DNA of 64,000 nt from Nonlabens xiamenensis (GTDB lineage: Bacteria > Bacteroidota > Bacteroidia > Flavobacteriales > Flavobacteriaceae): positions 310,001 to 374,000 of the forward strand of contig NZ_RMVE01000001.1 in NCBI RefSeq assembly GCF_003865345.1. Reading direction: 5' to 3'. The notes under the pieces are model-generated. The model was not told the DNA's origin. It worked only from the letters and a program-made list of their open reading frames with translations, and did not search any database. Positions 8,499-17,559 of the stretch are shown piece after piece; positions within the stretch are counted from its first letter, which is position 1; every line of letters begins with the position of its first letter. A program made the position numbers and the translations under genes.

Positions 8499-9419
8499 AT
8501 GAGCATGGAAAAGCACGAGATCAAGATCACTCCCACTAATAATGAAGCGATCCTAAAATTTGAAAGCAATCAGTTTTTGATTCGCAACAACTCTTACGAG
8601 TTTAAAAATATAGATGAGGCCAAACCTTCACCCCTGGCCCAACAACTTTTTTACCTTCCTTTTGTGAAGACCGTTTATATGGCCCAAAATTTTGTGGCCA
8701 TCGAACGTTATGATATCGTGACCTGGGAGGATGTGCAGCAAGAGGTCGCCGACCAAATAGAAAACTATCTCAATTCAGGGGCTGCTTTGATTAGTGAGTC
8801 CCAAGAGGCAAACAAACAAGTGCCGGTTACCGTTTATGCCGAAGCTACCCCCAACCCTAATGCGATGAAGTTTGTGGCCAATAAAAAGCTGACGGTGCAA
8901 AGCAAAGAGTTTAAAAGTATTGCGGATACAGAGGATAACAGCCTAGCACGACAATTGTACCAATTTCCTTTTATCAAGGAATTTTACGTGGATGAAAATT
9001 ATATCTCCATTCAAAAACACGAAGTAGTCACCTGGGAAGAAGTCACACAGGAAGTACGATCATTTATTCGTGAGGCACTTGCTCAAGGAGTACAAATAGG
9101 TGAAAGCCGATACGAAAGCAAAGCAATCACCATGGATCAAACCACATCACCCACGGCACCTCAACGTGAAGACTTGGATGATGTATCCCAAAAAATCGTG
9201 GAAATCCTGGATGAATATATCAAGCCTGCCGTGGCCAGTGATGGGGGAAACATTGTATTTGAAGGCTATGAAGAAGAGAAGGGTGAGGTCAGGGTGATTC
9301 TTCAAGGCGCTTGTAGCGGTTGTCCTTCATCAACCATGACGCTTAAAAACGGAATCGAAACCATGCTCAAGGACATGATTCCTGGGAAAATTAATTCTGT
9401 GGTGGCACTGAATGGTTGA
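8499..9419 (+). CDS. nfu: NifU/Nfu-type iron-sulfur scaffold protein
   Basis: 306 residues from ATG 8499 (ATG 8505 is also possible). The C-terminal 80 residues are a NifU domain with the cluster-binding CxxC in GACSGCPSS. Upstream are two tandem copies of the Nfu N-terminal fold: one beginning at IKITPTNNEAILKF, the other at VYAEATPNPNAMKF, each ending in a similar I/V-T-W-E-[DE]-V block. It transfers Fe-S clusters to apo-proteins in the cytoplasm. The first N-domain has lost the TPNPNAMKF signature, suggesting divergence after duplication. Confidence 0.9.
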   Translation: MSMEKHEIKITPTNNEAILKFESNQFLIRNNSYEFKNIDEAKPSPLAQQLFYLPFVKTVYMAQNFVAIERYDIVTWEDVQQEVADQIENYLNSGAALISESQEANKQVPVTVYAEATPNPNAMKFVANKKLTVQSKEFKSIADTEDNSLARQLYQFPFIKEFYVDENYISIQKHEVVTWEEVTQEVRSFIREALAQGVQIGESRYESKAITMDQTTSPTAPQREDLDDVSQKIVEILDEYIKPAVASDGGNIVFEGYEEEKGEVRVILQGACSGCPSSTMTLKNGIETMLKDMIPGKINSVVALNG

Positions 9420-9459
9420 TTTTTTGTATCTTAAGATTTCTAATCTTAAAATCAAAAAA
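9420..9459 (+). terminator. Hairpin between nfu and dodecin genes
   Basis: TTTTTTGTATCTTAAGATT pairs with AATCTTAAAATCAAAAAA around a TCT loop. The stem starts right after the nfu stop and ends two bases before the dodecin ATG. It could terminate nfu transcripts, but as it abuts the start codon it may also control dodecin translation. Confidence 0.5.
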
Positions 9460-9461
9460 TT

Positions 9462-9662
9462 ATGGCCGTTTTAAAAGTAATTGAAGTGTTGGCAAACAGT
9501 GATACAAGCTGGGAAGATGCCGCAAAAAACGCTTTGGCCCATGCCAGCAAGAGCGTTCAAAATATCAAATCTGTATACATCAATGAACAAAGTGCTCAGG
9601 TAAAGGATGGTAAGATATCTGAATATCGCGTCAATGCCAAAATCACCTTTGAAGTCAAGTAA
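9462..9662 (+). CDS. Dodecin family flavin-binding protein
   Basis: 66 residues, the standard dodecin length. It matches the family pattern KVIEVLANSDTSWEDAAKNA with the flavin-stacking Trp, followed by VKSVYI-like and YRVNAKITFEVK strands. Dodecins form hollow 12-mers that store riboflavin-type flavins. It is separated from nfu by a hairpin and ends three bases from the convergent tsaB. Confidence 0.92.
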   Translation: MAVLKVIEVLANSDTSWEDAAKNALAHASKSVQNIKSVYINEQSAQVKDGKISEYRVNAKITFEVK

Positions 9663-9665
9663 GGA

Positions 9666-10349
9666 TCAACCTGCCTTAAATTCTTTTAAGTAATAAGGTT
9701 CAAAATAAGCGACATCTACAAAGTCGCTTTTTTTGAACTTTTCCATTGCCAGATCGCAAAGTGTCAAAGCGCTAGGTTTTGCCTGGATGTATTCGTGTTC
9801 CTCATGACCCAACAGGGGTTTAAACTTTTCAACTCCAGTGCCAATGAATGTGATTTTTCCGCTTTCGCGAAAGCGGGCATAACTATGCTCATCCAAAATA
9901 ACTGCGGCTGGCCCTTCTACCTGTGTCCTTTCTTTAAAAACAGCTGAATAAACTTCCATACGCCTTGCATCCAACATAGGAATAATGTAAGCACTCAACG
10001 ATTTAGATTGTCTGGTGAGCGATTCAAGGGTACTGATAGCGATCATAGGAACATCAAGCGCATAACACATGCCTTTGACAGCCGCTACGCCTATGCGTAA
10101 TCCTGTATAGGATCCTGGACCTGCACTGACTGCAATAGCGTCCAAATCTGACGTCGAGACTCCATTGCGCTGAAGTAATTCTTCAATAAAAACATGTAAA
10201 CGTTCTCCATGGCTATAGCCCTCACTTTGGTCCTCAATAAGGTCCAGAACATGGACAACTTCAACATCATTATTGTAGCCACCATTTTCACTAGCCAAAG
10301 CCACTGAGCAATTGGTAGAACTGGTTTCCACACATAGGATTAACCCCAT
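9666..10349 (-). CDS. tsaB: tRNA threonylcarbamoyladenosine biosynthesis protein TsaB
   Basis: 227 residues of the ASKHA fold: the N-terminal ILCVETSSTNCSVAL strand-turn, then SAGPGSYTGLRIGVA and a GFxYAL-type helix. TsaB pairs with TsaD and TsaE to form t6A37 on ANN-decoding tRNAs. It begins one base after the adaptor gene at 10351 and is the last gene of the efflux operon, an unexpected partner, so it is probably co-transcribed by readthrough. The palindrome at 9861-9874 encodes RFRES near residue 160. Confidence 0.93.
   Translation of the reverse strand: MGLILCVETSSTNCSVALASENGGYNNDVEVVHVLDLIEDQSEGYSHGERLHVFIEELLQRNGVSTSDLDAIAVSAGPGSYTGLRIGVAAVKGMCYALDVPMIAISTLESLTRQSKSLSAYIIPMLDARRMEVYSAVFKERTQVEGPAAVILDEHSYARFRESGKITFIGTGVEKFKPLLGHEEHEYIQAKPSALTLCDLAMEKFKKSDFVDVAYFEPYYLKEFKAG
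9861..9874. repeat. Perfect 14-base palindrome GCTTTCGCGAAAGC
   Basis: Copy 4 of 11. It encodes RFRES in the C-terminal half of TsaB. Confidence 0.97.
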
Positions 10350-10350
10350 A

Positions 10351-11625
10351 TTATTCCGTTTTCTCGCTCTTAAAAATAGCAGATCCGTCCGTTTTTGGAC
10401 TTACTTTCTGGCCAGATTTCAACTTATTGGTCACGATATTGTACGGACCAGTAATAATTTTGTCCCCTGGTTCGAGTCCAGAGGTAATGACGATGTTTTT
10501 ACTATCCTGGATACCAGTTTGTACCACTCGTAGTTTTGCTTTCCCGTTTTTTTCCAAATAAACACACTCAAAATTTTCTGTCCCTACGGCCAGTGCAGTG
10601 CGTTTTTTACTTTCTGTAGTATCACTTTTGACGACGATAGAACTGATAGGCACAGCCACAACATCTTTCTTCTGTTTGGTAATGATGTCCACCGTGGCTG
10701 TCATTCCAGGCTTAAACGGACTATAACTGTCGCTCTTGCCTTCCAGTAATTCAGTATAACTATTTGGGAGAATACGCACCTTTACTTTAAAGTTGGTGAC
10801 TTGGTCTGCACTCAACTGACCAGTGGCTGTATTGGCAATTTCAGTGACTTGACCTTTGAATTCTCTTTTTAGATAGGCATCTACTTCTACGATCGCTTCA
10901 TCCCCTACCTCGATTTTTACAATATCATTTTCATTGACATCTACTTCTACCTCCATTTGAGATAGATCTGCCACCCGCAGCAACTCGGTACCTGCCATCT
11001 GCTGCGTACCAACAACCCTTTCTCCCAATTCTACCGCAAGCAGAGATACTGTTCCGGACATGGGCGCATAAATATTGGTACGTCCCAAGTTATCTGTAGC
11101 CTCATTAACCGTTGCACCTGCACTTTGTACGTTAAAGAAGGCCGATCGCTCCTGAGCTTTGGCACGCTCAAAGGCGGCGGTACTGGTATCGAGTTCTGAT
11201 TGTGACACTACTCCTTTTTCAAAAAGGGCTTTGGTGCGTTGAAAATTGACCCTTGCCTCTGTCAAAGTGGCTTTGGCTTGCTCAAAATTGGCTCGGGCAT
11301 TAGAAAGCCCGGCCCTGGAACGGCTAACACTAGATTGTAGCAAATCGGGATTGATCTTGACCAATAGGTCTCCTTTTTCAACGGATTGACCTTCCTTGAT
11401 CGGTAATTCAATAATCTCACCTGGTACCTCTGGAGATATACTAACTTCTACCTCTGGCTTGATTTTTCCGGTTGCGCTTACCATTTCGGTCACATCCATT
11501 GTAGTGACTTCCATCACATCTACTTTTATCCCCTCGTCCTTTTGTCCCAAAAGAAAGCTAAATGCAAAATAGCCCAGGATAAGTACAGCGATGATAGAGA
11601 AAATGATGATCAGCGTTTTCTTCAT
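10351..11625 (-). CDS. Periplasmic adaptor subunit (MacA/HlyD type), copy 2
   Basis: 424 residues with one N-terminal membrane anchor (about 5-27), then a lipoyl-like half (EVSISPEVPGEIIELPIKEGQSVEKGDLLVKI split over the hairpin), a long alpha-hairpin rich in Ala/Arg (about 100-165), the second lipoyl half, and beta-barrel and membrane-proximal domains. It bridges the inner membrane pump and TolC. It lies between tolC and tsaB and is the second adaptor of the operon, unlike the first at 13021 in sequence, so it may serve one of the two permeases specifically. Confidence 0.88.
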   Translation of the reverse strand: MKKTLIIIFSIIAVLILGYFAFSFLLGQKDEGIKVDVMEVTTMDVTEMVSATGKIKPEVEVSISPEVPGEIIELPIKEGQSVEKGDLLVKINPDLLQSSVSRSRAGLSNARANFEQAKATLTEARVNFQRTKALFEKGVVSQSELDTSTAAFERAKAQERSAFFNVQSAGATVNEATDNLGRTNIYAPMSGTVSLLAVELGERVVGTQQMAGTELLRVADLSQMEVEVDVNENDIVKIEVGDEAIVEVDAYLKREFKGQVTEIANTATGQLSADQVTNFKVKVRILPNSYTELLEGKSDSYSPFKPGMTATVDIITKQKKDVVAVPISSIVVKSDTTESKKRTALAVGTENFECVYLEKNGKAKLRVVQTGIQDSKNIVITSGLEPGDKIITGPYNIVTNKLKSGQKVSPKTDGSAIFKSEKTE

Positions 11626-11632
11626 GATGATT

Positions 11633-12967
11633 CTATAGTTTTAATTCAGAGGGATCCACACCAAAATAGATTTCCAATATCTTCAGCTGGAAGATGAAAT
11701 CGTATTTGGCTTGGTTGACATTGACCCTGGCATTGAGTAACTGGGTTTGTGATTGATTGTAATCAAAAGCATTCATTAAGCCCACATCATAGCGATCCTG
11801 GGCGTATTGGAAAGCCAATTCCCTGGCCGTAACAGTTTCTAATGCTGCCTCATATCTGGCACGTGCTGCCCTGGCATCGTTATGAACCTGAAAAATAGTA
11901 GCCTCAAGATTTTGTAAGGTCTGCTCGCGTTGCAGCCTTTGGTTCTCAATATTGATTTTATTCCTGGCAATATTGTTGGACACCTGGAACCCATTGAGGA
12001 TGGGTACAGACAACTGGACGCCAACTGAATATCCATCATTCAGGTAGAACTGTTCCCTGAGCGTCCTGTTGAAGAAGTCATTGTCAGAATATCGGGTGTT
12101 ATAATTAAAAAAGCCATCGATGGTCGGGAATCTTGCTGCTTTGGCTAATTCCAGATCTTTTTCGGCAATCTCGATATTTTGGTCCGCAATTTTAATTTCT
12201 GGGCGATCCTCTACCGCTTTTTCAGCAATATTGGCAGCCGAATTCATCAAAATACCATCATCTGGATTGTCCAATTCAGGTACCATGATGTCAAAATTCT
12301 CGTAAGCCGAGATATTCAAAGATTGGGCTAAATTGATCAAAGTAATATTGATATTATTTCTGGCCCCTACGATTTGCTGTTCTTCGTTGGCATAAGTGGC
12401 CTTGATTTCCAGCAAATCACCTCTGGGTAAACTACCCGCATCTACCAATTGTTGGGTGTTTTGGATACTCAATTCAGTGATTTCATGTTGGTTGAGCAAG
12501 GTTTGTAAATTCTCCTTGGCCAGTAAGACCTGCAGATAGTTGTTGGCCACCAACACAAGAATATCATTTTCCTGCTGGTCCAATTGATATTTACTGAGTA
12601 CAGCACTCAATTTTGCACGTTGTAATTGTTTAAAATTGGCCAATCCATCAAATAACCTCAGGTTGGAACTGATTCCCGGTGTAATGGAAAAGAAAGTGGT
12701 ATTGATAAATTCATTGGTTACCGGGTCAATGTTGGCTCCTGTGTTAGAGGCAAAAGTAGCTCTACCATTGAGGGAGGGTATAAAATTACCGATAGCGTCT
12801 TTTTTATCAATAGCCACATTTTCTACCTGTAATTCGGCCAGTTTGATGCTGATGTTGTTATCCAGCGCATATTCGACGCATTCTTGCAGTGTCCAAACTT
12901 TTTGTGTCTGTGCTTTCGCGAAAGCGATACCCAACAGCGTTAAAAGAGTAAAATATATCTTATTCAT
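11633..12967 (-). CDS. TolC family outer membrane channel protein
   Basis: 444 residues with two OEP-type repeats rich in long helices, starting W-T-L-Q-E-C-V-E-Y-A-L and ending with the paired helix block (FNYDQSQTQLLNARVNV). A signal peptide is present whose cleavage site, A-F-A-K-A before Q, is encoded by the 14-base palindrome. It forms the outer-membrane exit duct for the ABC-type pump encoded upstream. It lies between the two adaptor genes with 53 and 7 base gaps. Confidence 0.92.
   Translation of the reverse strand: MNKIYFTLLTLLGIAFAKAQTQKVWTLQECVEYALDNNISIKLAELQVENVAIDKKDAIGNFIPSLNGRATFASNTGANIDPVTNEFINTTFFSITPGISSNLRLFDGLANFKQLQRAKLSAVLSKYQLDQQENDILVLVANNYLQVLLAKENLQTLLNQHEITELSIQNTQQLVDAGSLPRGDLLEIKATYANEEQQIVGARNNINITLINLAQSLNISAYENFDIMVPELDNPDDGILMNSAANIAEKAVEDRPEIKIADQNIEIAEKDLELAKAARFPTIDGFFNYNTRYSDNDFFNRTLREQFYLNDGYSVGVQLSVPILNGFQVSNNIARNKINIENQRLQREQTLQNLEATIFQVHNDARAARARYEAALETVTARELAFQYAQDRYDVGLMNAFDYNQSQTQLLNARVNVNQAKYDFIFQLKILEIYFGVDPSELKL
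12912..12925. repeat. Perfect 14-base palindrome GCTTTCGCGAAAGC
   Basis: Copy 5 of 11. It encodes AFAKA at the signal-peptidase cleavage region of the TolC protein. Confidence 0.97.
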
Positions 12968-13020
12968 AATCGGATCGTGTCTATATGTAGATTTGATTGG
13001 GAATTTGTTACAGAAAAAAA

Positions 13021-14199
13021 TTAACCACCGTAACCGCCTCTGTTTTGAGGAGCCTTCAGCGGATTCCAGACTTTGATTTTATCGTCTTTTGAGATACCAT
13101 TAAGTACCTGAACGTAGATACCGTCACTCAAGCCCAATTCGACTTCCCGTTTTTCAAATTCCTGATCGCCTGTAGCGACTTCTACAAATGGCTTTTTGGT
13201 TTTGGGTTCGTATTGAACAAGCGCTTCCTTGATCGCCAAGACGCTGTCTACCTTATCTAGAATAATGCTGGCGTTGGCGCTTAAACCTGCTCTGATAAAT
13301 GAGGCGGTAGAATCTTTTTCTTTATTGTTTAACGTGCCTTTTATGGCAAATTGAATAGCTCCATTTTCGGCCACACCTTTAGGGGCGATGTAATCCAAAG
13401 TGGCATCAAATTTCTCATTGTCATAAGCACCCACCGTGATAAGTAGGGAAAGTCCTTCTTTTATTTTTCCGACTTCGCTCTCGTCTACCTTTCCTTCAAA
13501 GATCATTTTATTGACATCAGCGATTACGGCAATAGGAGTTCCCTCGTTGAAATTATTGGCTTCGATAACTTGATTTCCTTCCTTGACCGGAACGTCTAGC
13601 ACCATGCCTGATACAGTGGCACGCACATTGGTGTTTGCATATTCTCCCAGGCCAGAAGTGGTACCCGTCCTGACGATGTCATAATTCTGTAAGGCACTGT
13701 TAAGATTGACCTGCTCCTGTTTGTAGCGTTGAACAGCATTGTTGTATGTGTTTTGGGCCAGATCAAATTCATTGGCAGCAATCACACCTTTATTGAATAG
13801 TTCTTTTTGGCGTTCATAGATATCTTGTTGGTTGTCTAGCGCCAATTTAGCGGTTTCCACAGCCGTACGCTGGCTGGCAATACTGTTTTTTGCACTGGTG
13901 AGTGAGCTCACGTTGGGAACTACCTTGATCTCGGCAATGAGATCACCAGCTTCAACATAGTCTCCTGCTTCCACCAGGACTTTATCAATCACACCAGAAA
14001 TATTAGGTTTGATACTGACTTCCTCTTTAGGAACAATGCTTCCAGTAGCTACGGTTTCCTTAATGATACTTTGCTGAGAAGGCAGCTCTGTTTCATAGGT
14101 TTGAGGATCCTCCTGATCCTTCACCCAAATATACCAGATACCAATGGCAGCCAGTAATACAATAATCAGCAATGTAATAATGGTAGTTGTGCGTTTCAT
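13021..14199 (-). CDS. Periplasmic adaptor subunit (MacA type), copy 1
   Basis: 392 residues, with an N-terminal membrane helix (about 5-24), lipoyl half domains around IKPNISGVIDKVLVEAGDYV and ATVSGMVLDVPVKEGNQV, and a coiled hairpin at about 95-160. The family links MacB-like permeases to TolC. Its C-terminus ends Gly/Tyr rich (NRGGYGG). It follows the permease pair by 22 bases and precedes tolC by 53, so its pairing with the permeases is direct. Confidence 0.9.
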   Translation of the reverse strand: MKRTTTIITLLIIVLLAAIGIWYIWVKDQEDPQTYETELPSQQSIIKETVATGSIVPKEEVSIKPNISGVIDKVLVEAGDYVEAGDLIAEIKVVPNVSSLTSAKNSIASQRTAVETAKLALDNQQDIYERQKELFNKGVIAANEFDLAQNTYNNAVQRYKQEQVNLNSALQNYDIVRTGTTSGLGEYANTNVRATVSGMVLDVPVKEGNQVIEANNFNEGTPIAVIADVNKMIFEGKVDESEVGKIKEGLSLLITVGAYDNEKFDATLDYIAPKGVAENGAIQFAIKGTLNNKEKDSTASFIRAGLSANASIILDKVDSVLAIKEALVQYEPKTKKPFVEVATGDQEFEKREVELGLSDGIYVQVLNGISKDDKIKVWNPLKAPQNRGGYGG

Positions 14200-14221
14200 G
14201 TAATAATCCTAAAAGTTTGTT

Positions 14222-15481
14222 TTATTCTGTTCTTAAAGCGTCTACCGGCTTCATTTGTGTGGCTCTGGAAGCAGGGATAAACCCTGCCAGCAGTCCGGCA
14301 ATGATCAATATAACTAAGGCAATCCCGATGACAACGATGTTGACCGTAGGATTGGCAAAGTTTTCTACAGGTCCTGATTGATCCAATAAATAATTCATGA
14401 GCCATATTACTCCAGCAGCTACAGCTATTCCCGCGAGACCAGATATGATGGTTAACACCAAAGACTCTTGTAAAATTTGCTTTTTAATGGTCCAGGGTGT
14501 GGCTCCCAGCGCTCGTCTTACTCCGATCTCATTGGTGCGTTCCTTGACCACGATTAGCATGATATTACTAATACCAATTCCACCAGAAAGCAATACCAAT
14601 GCACCCACTACATAACCCACCAAACTCAAAACGCTAAACAAGCCGGTAAGTTTAGCCAGGCGCTCGGCCAGATCAAAGTTACCTATAGCTCGCTGGTCAT
14701 CTGGATGTACGGTGCGTTGTTCTCGCATGATCGCAAAAACAGCAGGCTTGATATCAGTAATACTGTATTCATCGTAGGCAGTGATGGCCATCCAACCTAC
14801 ATTATCTCCCGAGTTAAAAGCTCTGGCAAAGGAGGAAAACGGAATGAAAATAGTGTTGGCTTCTTCCTCATTATTTCCCTGGGTATTGGGGTTTTCGAAA
14901 ACACCGACTACTTTGAAATTCACTCCTTGGATTTGTATATAGGTCCCAATCGGTTCTTCTCCGATATCATAAAGTTGCTTAACCACATCTGTACCGATCA
15001 CGGCATTTTTCATTTCTTTTTGAATATCAGAATAATTAAGCCATCGACCCTTAAGAATATCCATATACCGCTGGTTGATAAACTCTGGATAATCCCCATA
15101 TACTTGAAAAGCGCCAGTTTTTTCCTGTCTTGTTACATTGTTAGAGCCATTGTAACCTCCCAACTGCAATCGAGGTGATACATATTTAAGTTGGGGCATC
15201 TTTTCTTTTAAAACACCTACATCAGCAATTTTGAATTGTACCCGTCTTCCTTTGTTCAATCCTTTATAAGGCATAGAGGTACTTTGACCCCACATAAACA
15301 TAGTGTTGGTGGCCTGATTGGCAAATTCCATGGTAACACCTGTACGTAAACCATTGGTCAAGGCCAGTAATAATACCAAAATCAGAATACCCCAAAACAC
15401 CCCGAATGCCGTCAGAAACGTCCTGAGTTTATTGGCGGTAAGCGCCTGTATTATTTCATTCCACCGGTCTCGGTTAAACAT
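14222..15481 (-). CDS. MacB-like ABC transporter permease, copy 2
   Basis: 419 residues. One N-terminal helix (about 19-44), a MacB periplasmic core domain to about 280, then three more membrane helices ending in a conserved FtsX-type block (GIGISNIMLIVVKERTNEIGVRRALGA). These four-helix permeases work mechanically, without transporting substrate through the membrane themselves, driving TolC extrusion. It begins one base after the first permease and shares its layout, so the two form a heterodimer. Confidence 0.92.
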   Translation of the reverse strand: MFNRDRWNEIIQALTANKLRTFLTAFGVFWGILILVLLLALTNGLRTGVTMEFANQATNTMFMWGQSTSMPYKGLNKGRRVQFKIADVGVLKEKMPQLKYVSPRLQLGGYNGSNNVTRQEKTGAFQVYGDYPEFINQRYMDILKGRWLNYSDIQKEMKNAVIGTDVVKQLYDIGEEPIGTYIQIQGVNFKVVGVFENPNTQGNNEEEANTIFIPFSSFARAFNSGDNVGWMAITAYDEYSITDIKPAVFAIMREQRTVHPDDQRAIGNFDLAERLAKLTGLFSVLSLVGYVVGALVLLSGGIGISNIMLIVVKERTNEIGVRRALGATPWTIKKQILQESLVLTIISGLAGIAVAAGVIWLMNYLLDQSGPVENFANPTVNIVVIGIALVILIIAGLLAGFIPASRATQMKPVDALRTE

Positions 15482-15482
15482 A

Positions 15483-16730
15483 CTATTCGTCTCTTAATGC
15501 GTCAATTGGTTTTATATTTGCCGCTCTTCGGGCAGGTATGTAGCCAGCTAAGGTTCCCGCTACAATAAGAATCACTACGGTAGTGATGGAGGTATTAAAA
15601 TCAACTTTTGGAAATCTGATAAAATCCTGTTCAATCATAGGGCCTACGATTTCCAATAGCCCCACGCCCGCAAACAGTCCCAACAAACCAGCAATGGCTG
15701 TAATAAATATGGATTCCTGCAATACCATCCAAATGATCGTATTGGGTAATGCCCCTAATGCCTTACGTATTCCTATTTCCTTAGTGCGTTCCTTAACAAT
15801 GATCAGCATTATATTCCCTACACCCACAACTCCGGCGACAATAGTTCCAATACCAATAAACCAAAATACCGCACGAATACGGTCGATCAATCCATAGATT
15901 TTCTTAGCCTCTTCCAAGGTATCAAATACCCTGATGGCGCTGCGGTCATCTGGAGCAACCACAAATTTTTCCCTGAGATCCTGCTCGATCGAAGCAGCCA
16001 TAGCTGCACTGGTAGCTACTGCCTCATCAAAATTTTCACTCATTTTTACCGTATAGGCAATGCGATTGATCGTATCTCCAGCCCTAAATACCTGCTGGGC
16101 TGTGGTCATGGGTATAAAAAGCCTTGTTTCTTCTCTGGAACCACCTGGATCCGTATAAACCCCAATAACATTGAAATTAACATCATTGTTGACCCGTATG
16201 GTCTTGCCAATGGGATCCTCATCTTTAAAAAGATCCTGCTTCATTTGATAACCCAACACGGCCACTTTTCTACTTTCCTTTACATCGACTTCGCTGAGAA
16301 ATCTGCCTGAAGTGAGATCGGCATTTTCGATAAATTGCTGATCGGGAAAGGCTCCTTCAATCCTATAACTTCCCTGTTTGTCTTGATAATTGACTTGACC
16401 TCCCCAGGTATTGAATAGACTGGTTTTATATTCGATTTGGTCCTCGTATTTGCGGTTGAAGTTTTCATAATCTGCATTGCGCATTTTAAGACGACGTCCA
16501 GGGTTGAGACCTTTGTAACCTTTGGTGGTGGTTCTGGTACTCACCACAATACGGTTGGTGGCATCTTGCTCAAACTGGCTGCGCACGCCATTGGCTATAC
16601 CAGAATTGAAACCCAAAAGAATGACCAGTATAAATATGCCAGAAGCTACTGAAATCGCGGTGAGAAATGTGCGCAATTTGTTCTTGCGTATGGTATCAAA
16701 GATTTCCTGCCAGCTTTCAATATTAAACAT
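15483..16730 (-). CDS. MacB-like ABC transporter permease, copy 1
   Basis: 415 residues with the same design as its downstream paralogue: one N-terminal helix in FLTAISVASGIFILVILLG, a periplasmic domain, and three C-terminal helices with the GVGNIMLIIVKERTKEIGIRKALGA signature. It overlaps the ATPase gene by 8 bases and is followed by the second permease after one base. A heterodimeric pump is inferred; each permease could bind a different adaptor. Confidence 0.92.
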   Translation of the reverse strand: MFNIESWQEIFDTIRKNKLRTFLTAISVASGIFILVILLGFNSGIANGVRSQFEQDATNRIVVSTRTTTKGYKGLNPGRRLKMRNADYENFNRKYEDQIEYKTSLFNTWGGQVNYQDKQGSYRIEGAFPDQQFIENADLTSGRFLSEVDVKESRKVAVLGYQMKQDLFKDEDPIGKTIRVNNDVNFNVIGVYTDPGGSREETRLFIPMTTAQQVFRAGDTINRIAYTVKMSENFDEAVATSAAMAASIEQDLREKFVVAPDDRSAIRVFDTLEEAKKIYGLIDRIRAVFWFIGIGTIVAGVVGVGNIMLIIVKERTKEIGIRKALGALPNTIIWMVLQESIFITAIAGLLGLFAGVGLLEIVGPMIEQDFIRFPKVDFNTSITTVVILIVAGTLAGYIPARRAANIKPIDALRDE

Positions 16731-17424
16731 GGCTCAAGGCTTTTACTTGATCGACCAAAGTATCATCGATGATACGACCGTCCTTAAGGTTAACGATGCG
16801 TTTGGTCATCTGGGCAATATCGGGTTCATGGGTCACCACCAAAATGGTACGCCCTTCTTCATTGATTCCCTGAATGAGATCCATCACCTCATAAGAAGTT
16901 TTGGTGTCCAGAGCACCCGTGGGCTCATCGGCGAGCAATACTTTAGGATCACTGGCCAAGGCCCGTGCTATGGCTACACGTTGTTTTTGACCTCCAGAGA
17001 GCTGGTTGGGGAGATGGTCTGCCCAATCAGCCAGTCCGACTTTTTCCAGATAATGCATGGCACGTTCATCTCGCTCACGCCGTCCTACTTTTTGATAGTA
17101 AAGCGGTAGGGCTACATTGTCCATGGCGTTTTTGTAACTGATCAAGTTAAAGGATTGAAATATAAAGCCCAGAAATTTGTTTCGGTATTTGGCCGCAATT
17201 TTTTCATTTAGGTTTTTGATGGGCACTCCATCCAGAACGTAACTCCCTTCATCGGCTTCATCCAGCATTCCTAATATGTTGAGCAAGGTGGATTTTCCCG
17301 AACCAGAAGATCCCATGATAGCCACCAATTCACCTTCCTTCACAGAAAAGTCTATACCTTTTAAAACATGCAGGTAGTTGCTTCCCGTTTTATAGGATTT
17401 GTGTAAGTTACTGATTTCTATCAT
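16723..17424 (-). CDS. MacB/LolD-type ABC transporter ATP-binding protein
   Basis: 233 residues from ATG 17424, where MIEISNLHKSYKTG begins the ABC fold; an upstream ATG would add 13 residues with no homology. Walker A GSSGSGKST, signature LSGGQKQRVAIARALA, Walker B VLLADEPTGALD and switch His in VTHEP are all intact. It powers the two MacB-like permeases. It is the first gene of the seven-gene operon that ends in tsaB. Confidence 0.93.
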   Translation of the reverse strand: MIEISNLHKSYKTGSNYLHVLKGIDFSVKEGELVAIMGSSGSGKSTLLNILGMLDEADEGSYVLDGVPIKNLNEKIAAKYRNKFLGFIFQSFNLISYKNAMDNVALPLYYQKVGRRERDERAMHYLEKVGLADWADHLPNQLSGGQKQRVAIARALASDPKVLLADEPTGALDTKTSYEVMDLIQGINEEGRTILVVTHEPDIAQMTKRIVNLKDGRIIDDTLVDQVKALSHV

Positions 17425-17559
17425 GGTTAGTGTGTTTTGCAGAACGCCTGCGGCAGGCCGCACACATATAGACTCTAAATTTCCATACTTGTTACGCTAT
17501 AAATGATAAGAAATTGTTAATTCCTGAGAAACAAGGCCAATATTGCGGTGCAGCAATAC

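Noticed and set aside
9666-17424. RND efflux pump
   Set aside because: The adaptors resemble those of RND pumps, but the inner-membrane parts are an ABC ATPase and FtsX-type permeases; no RND transporter is present.
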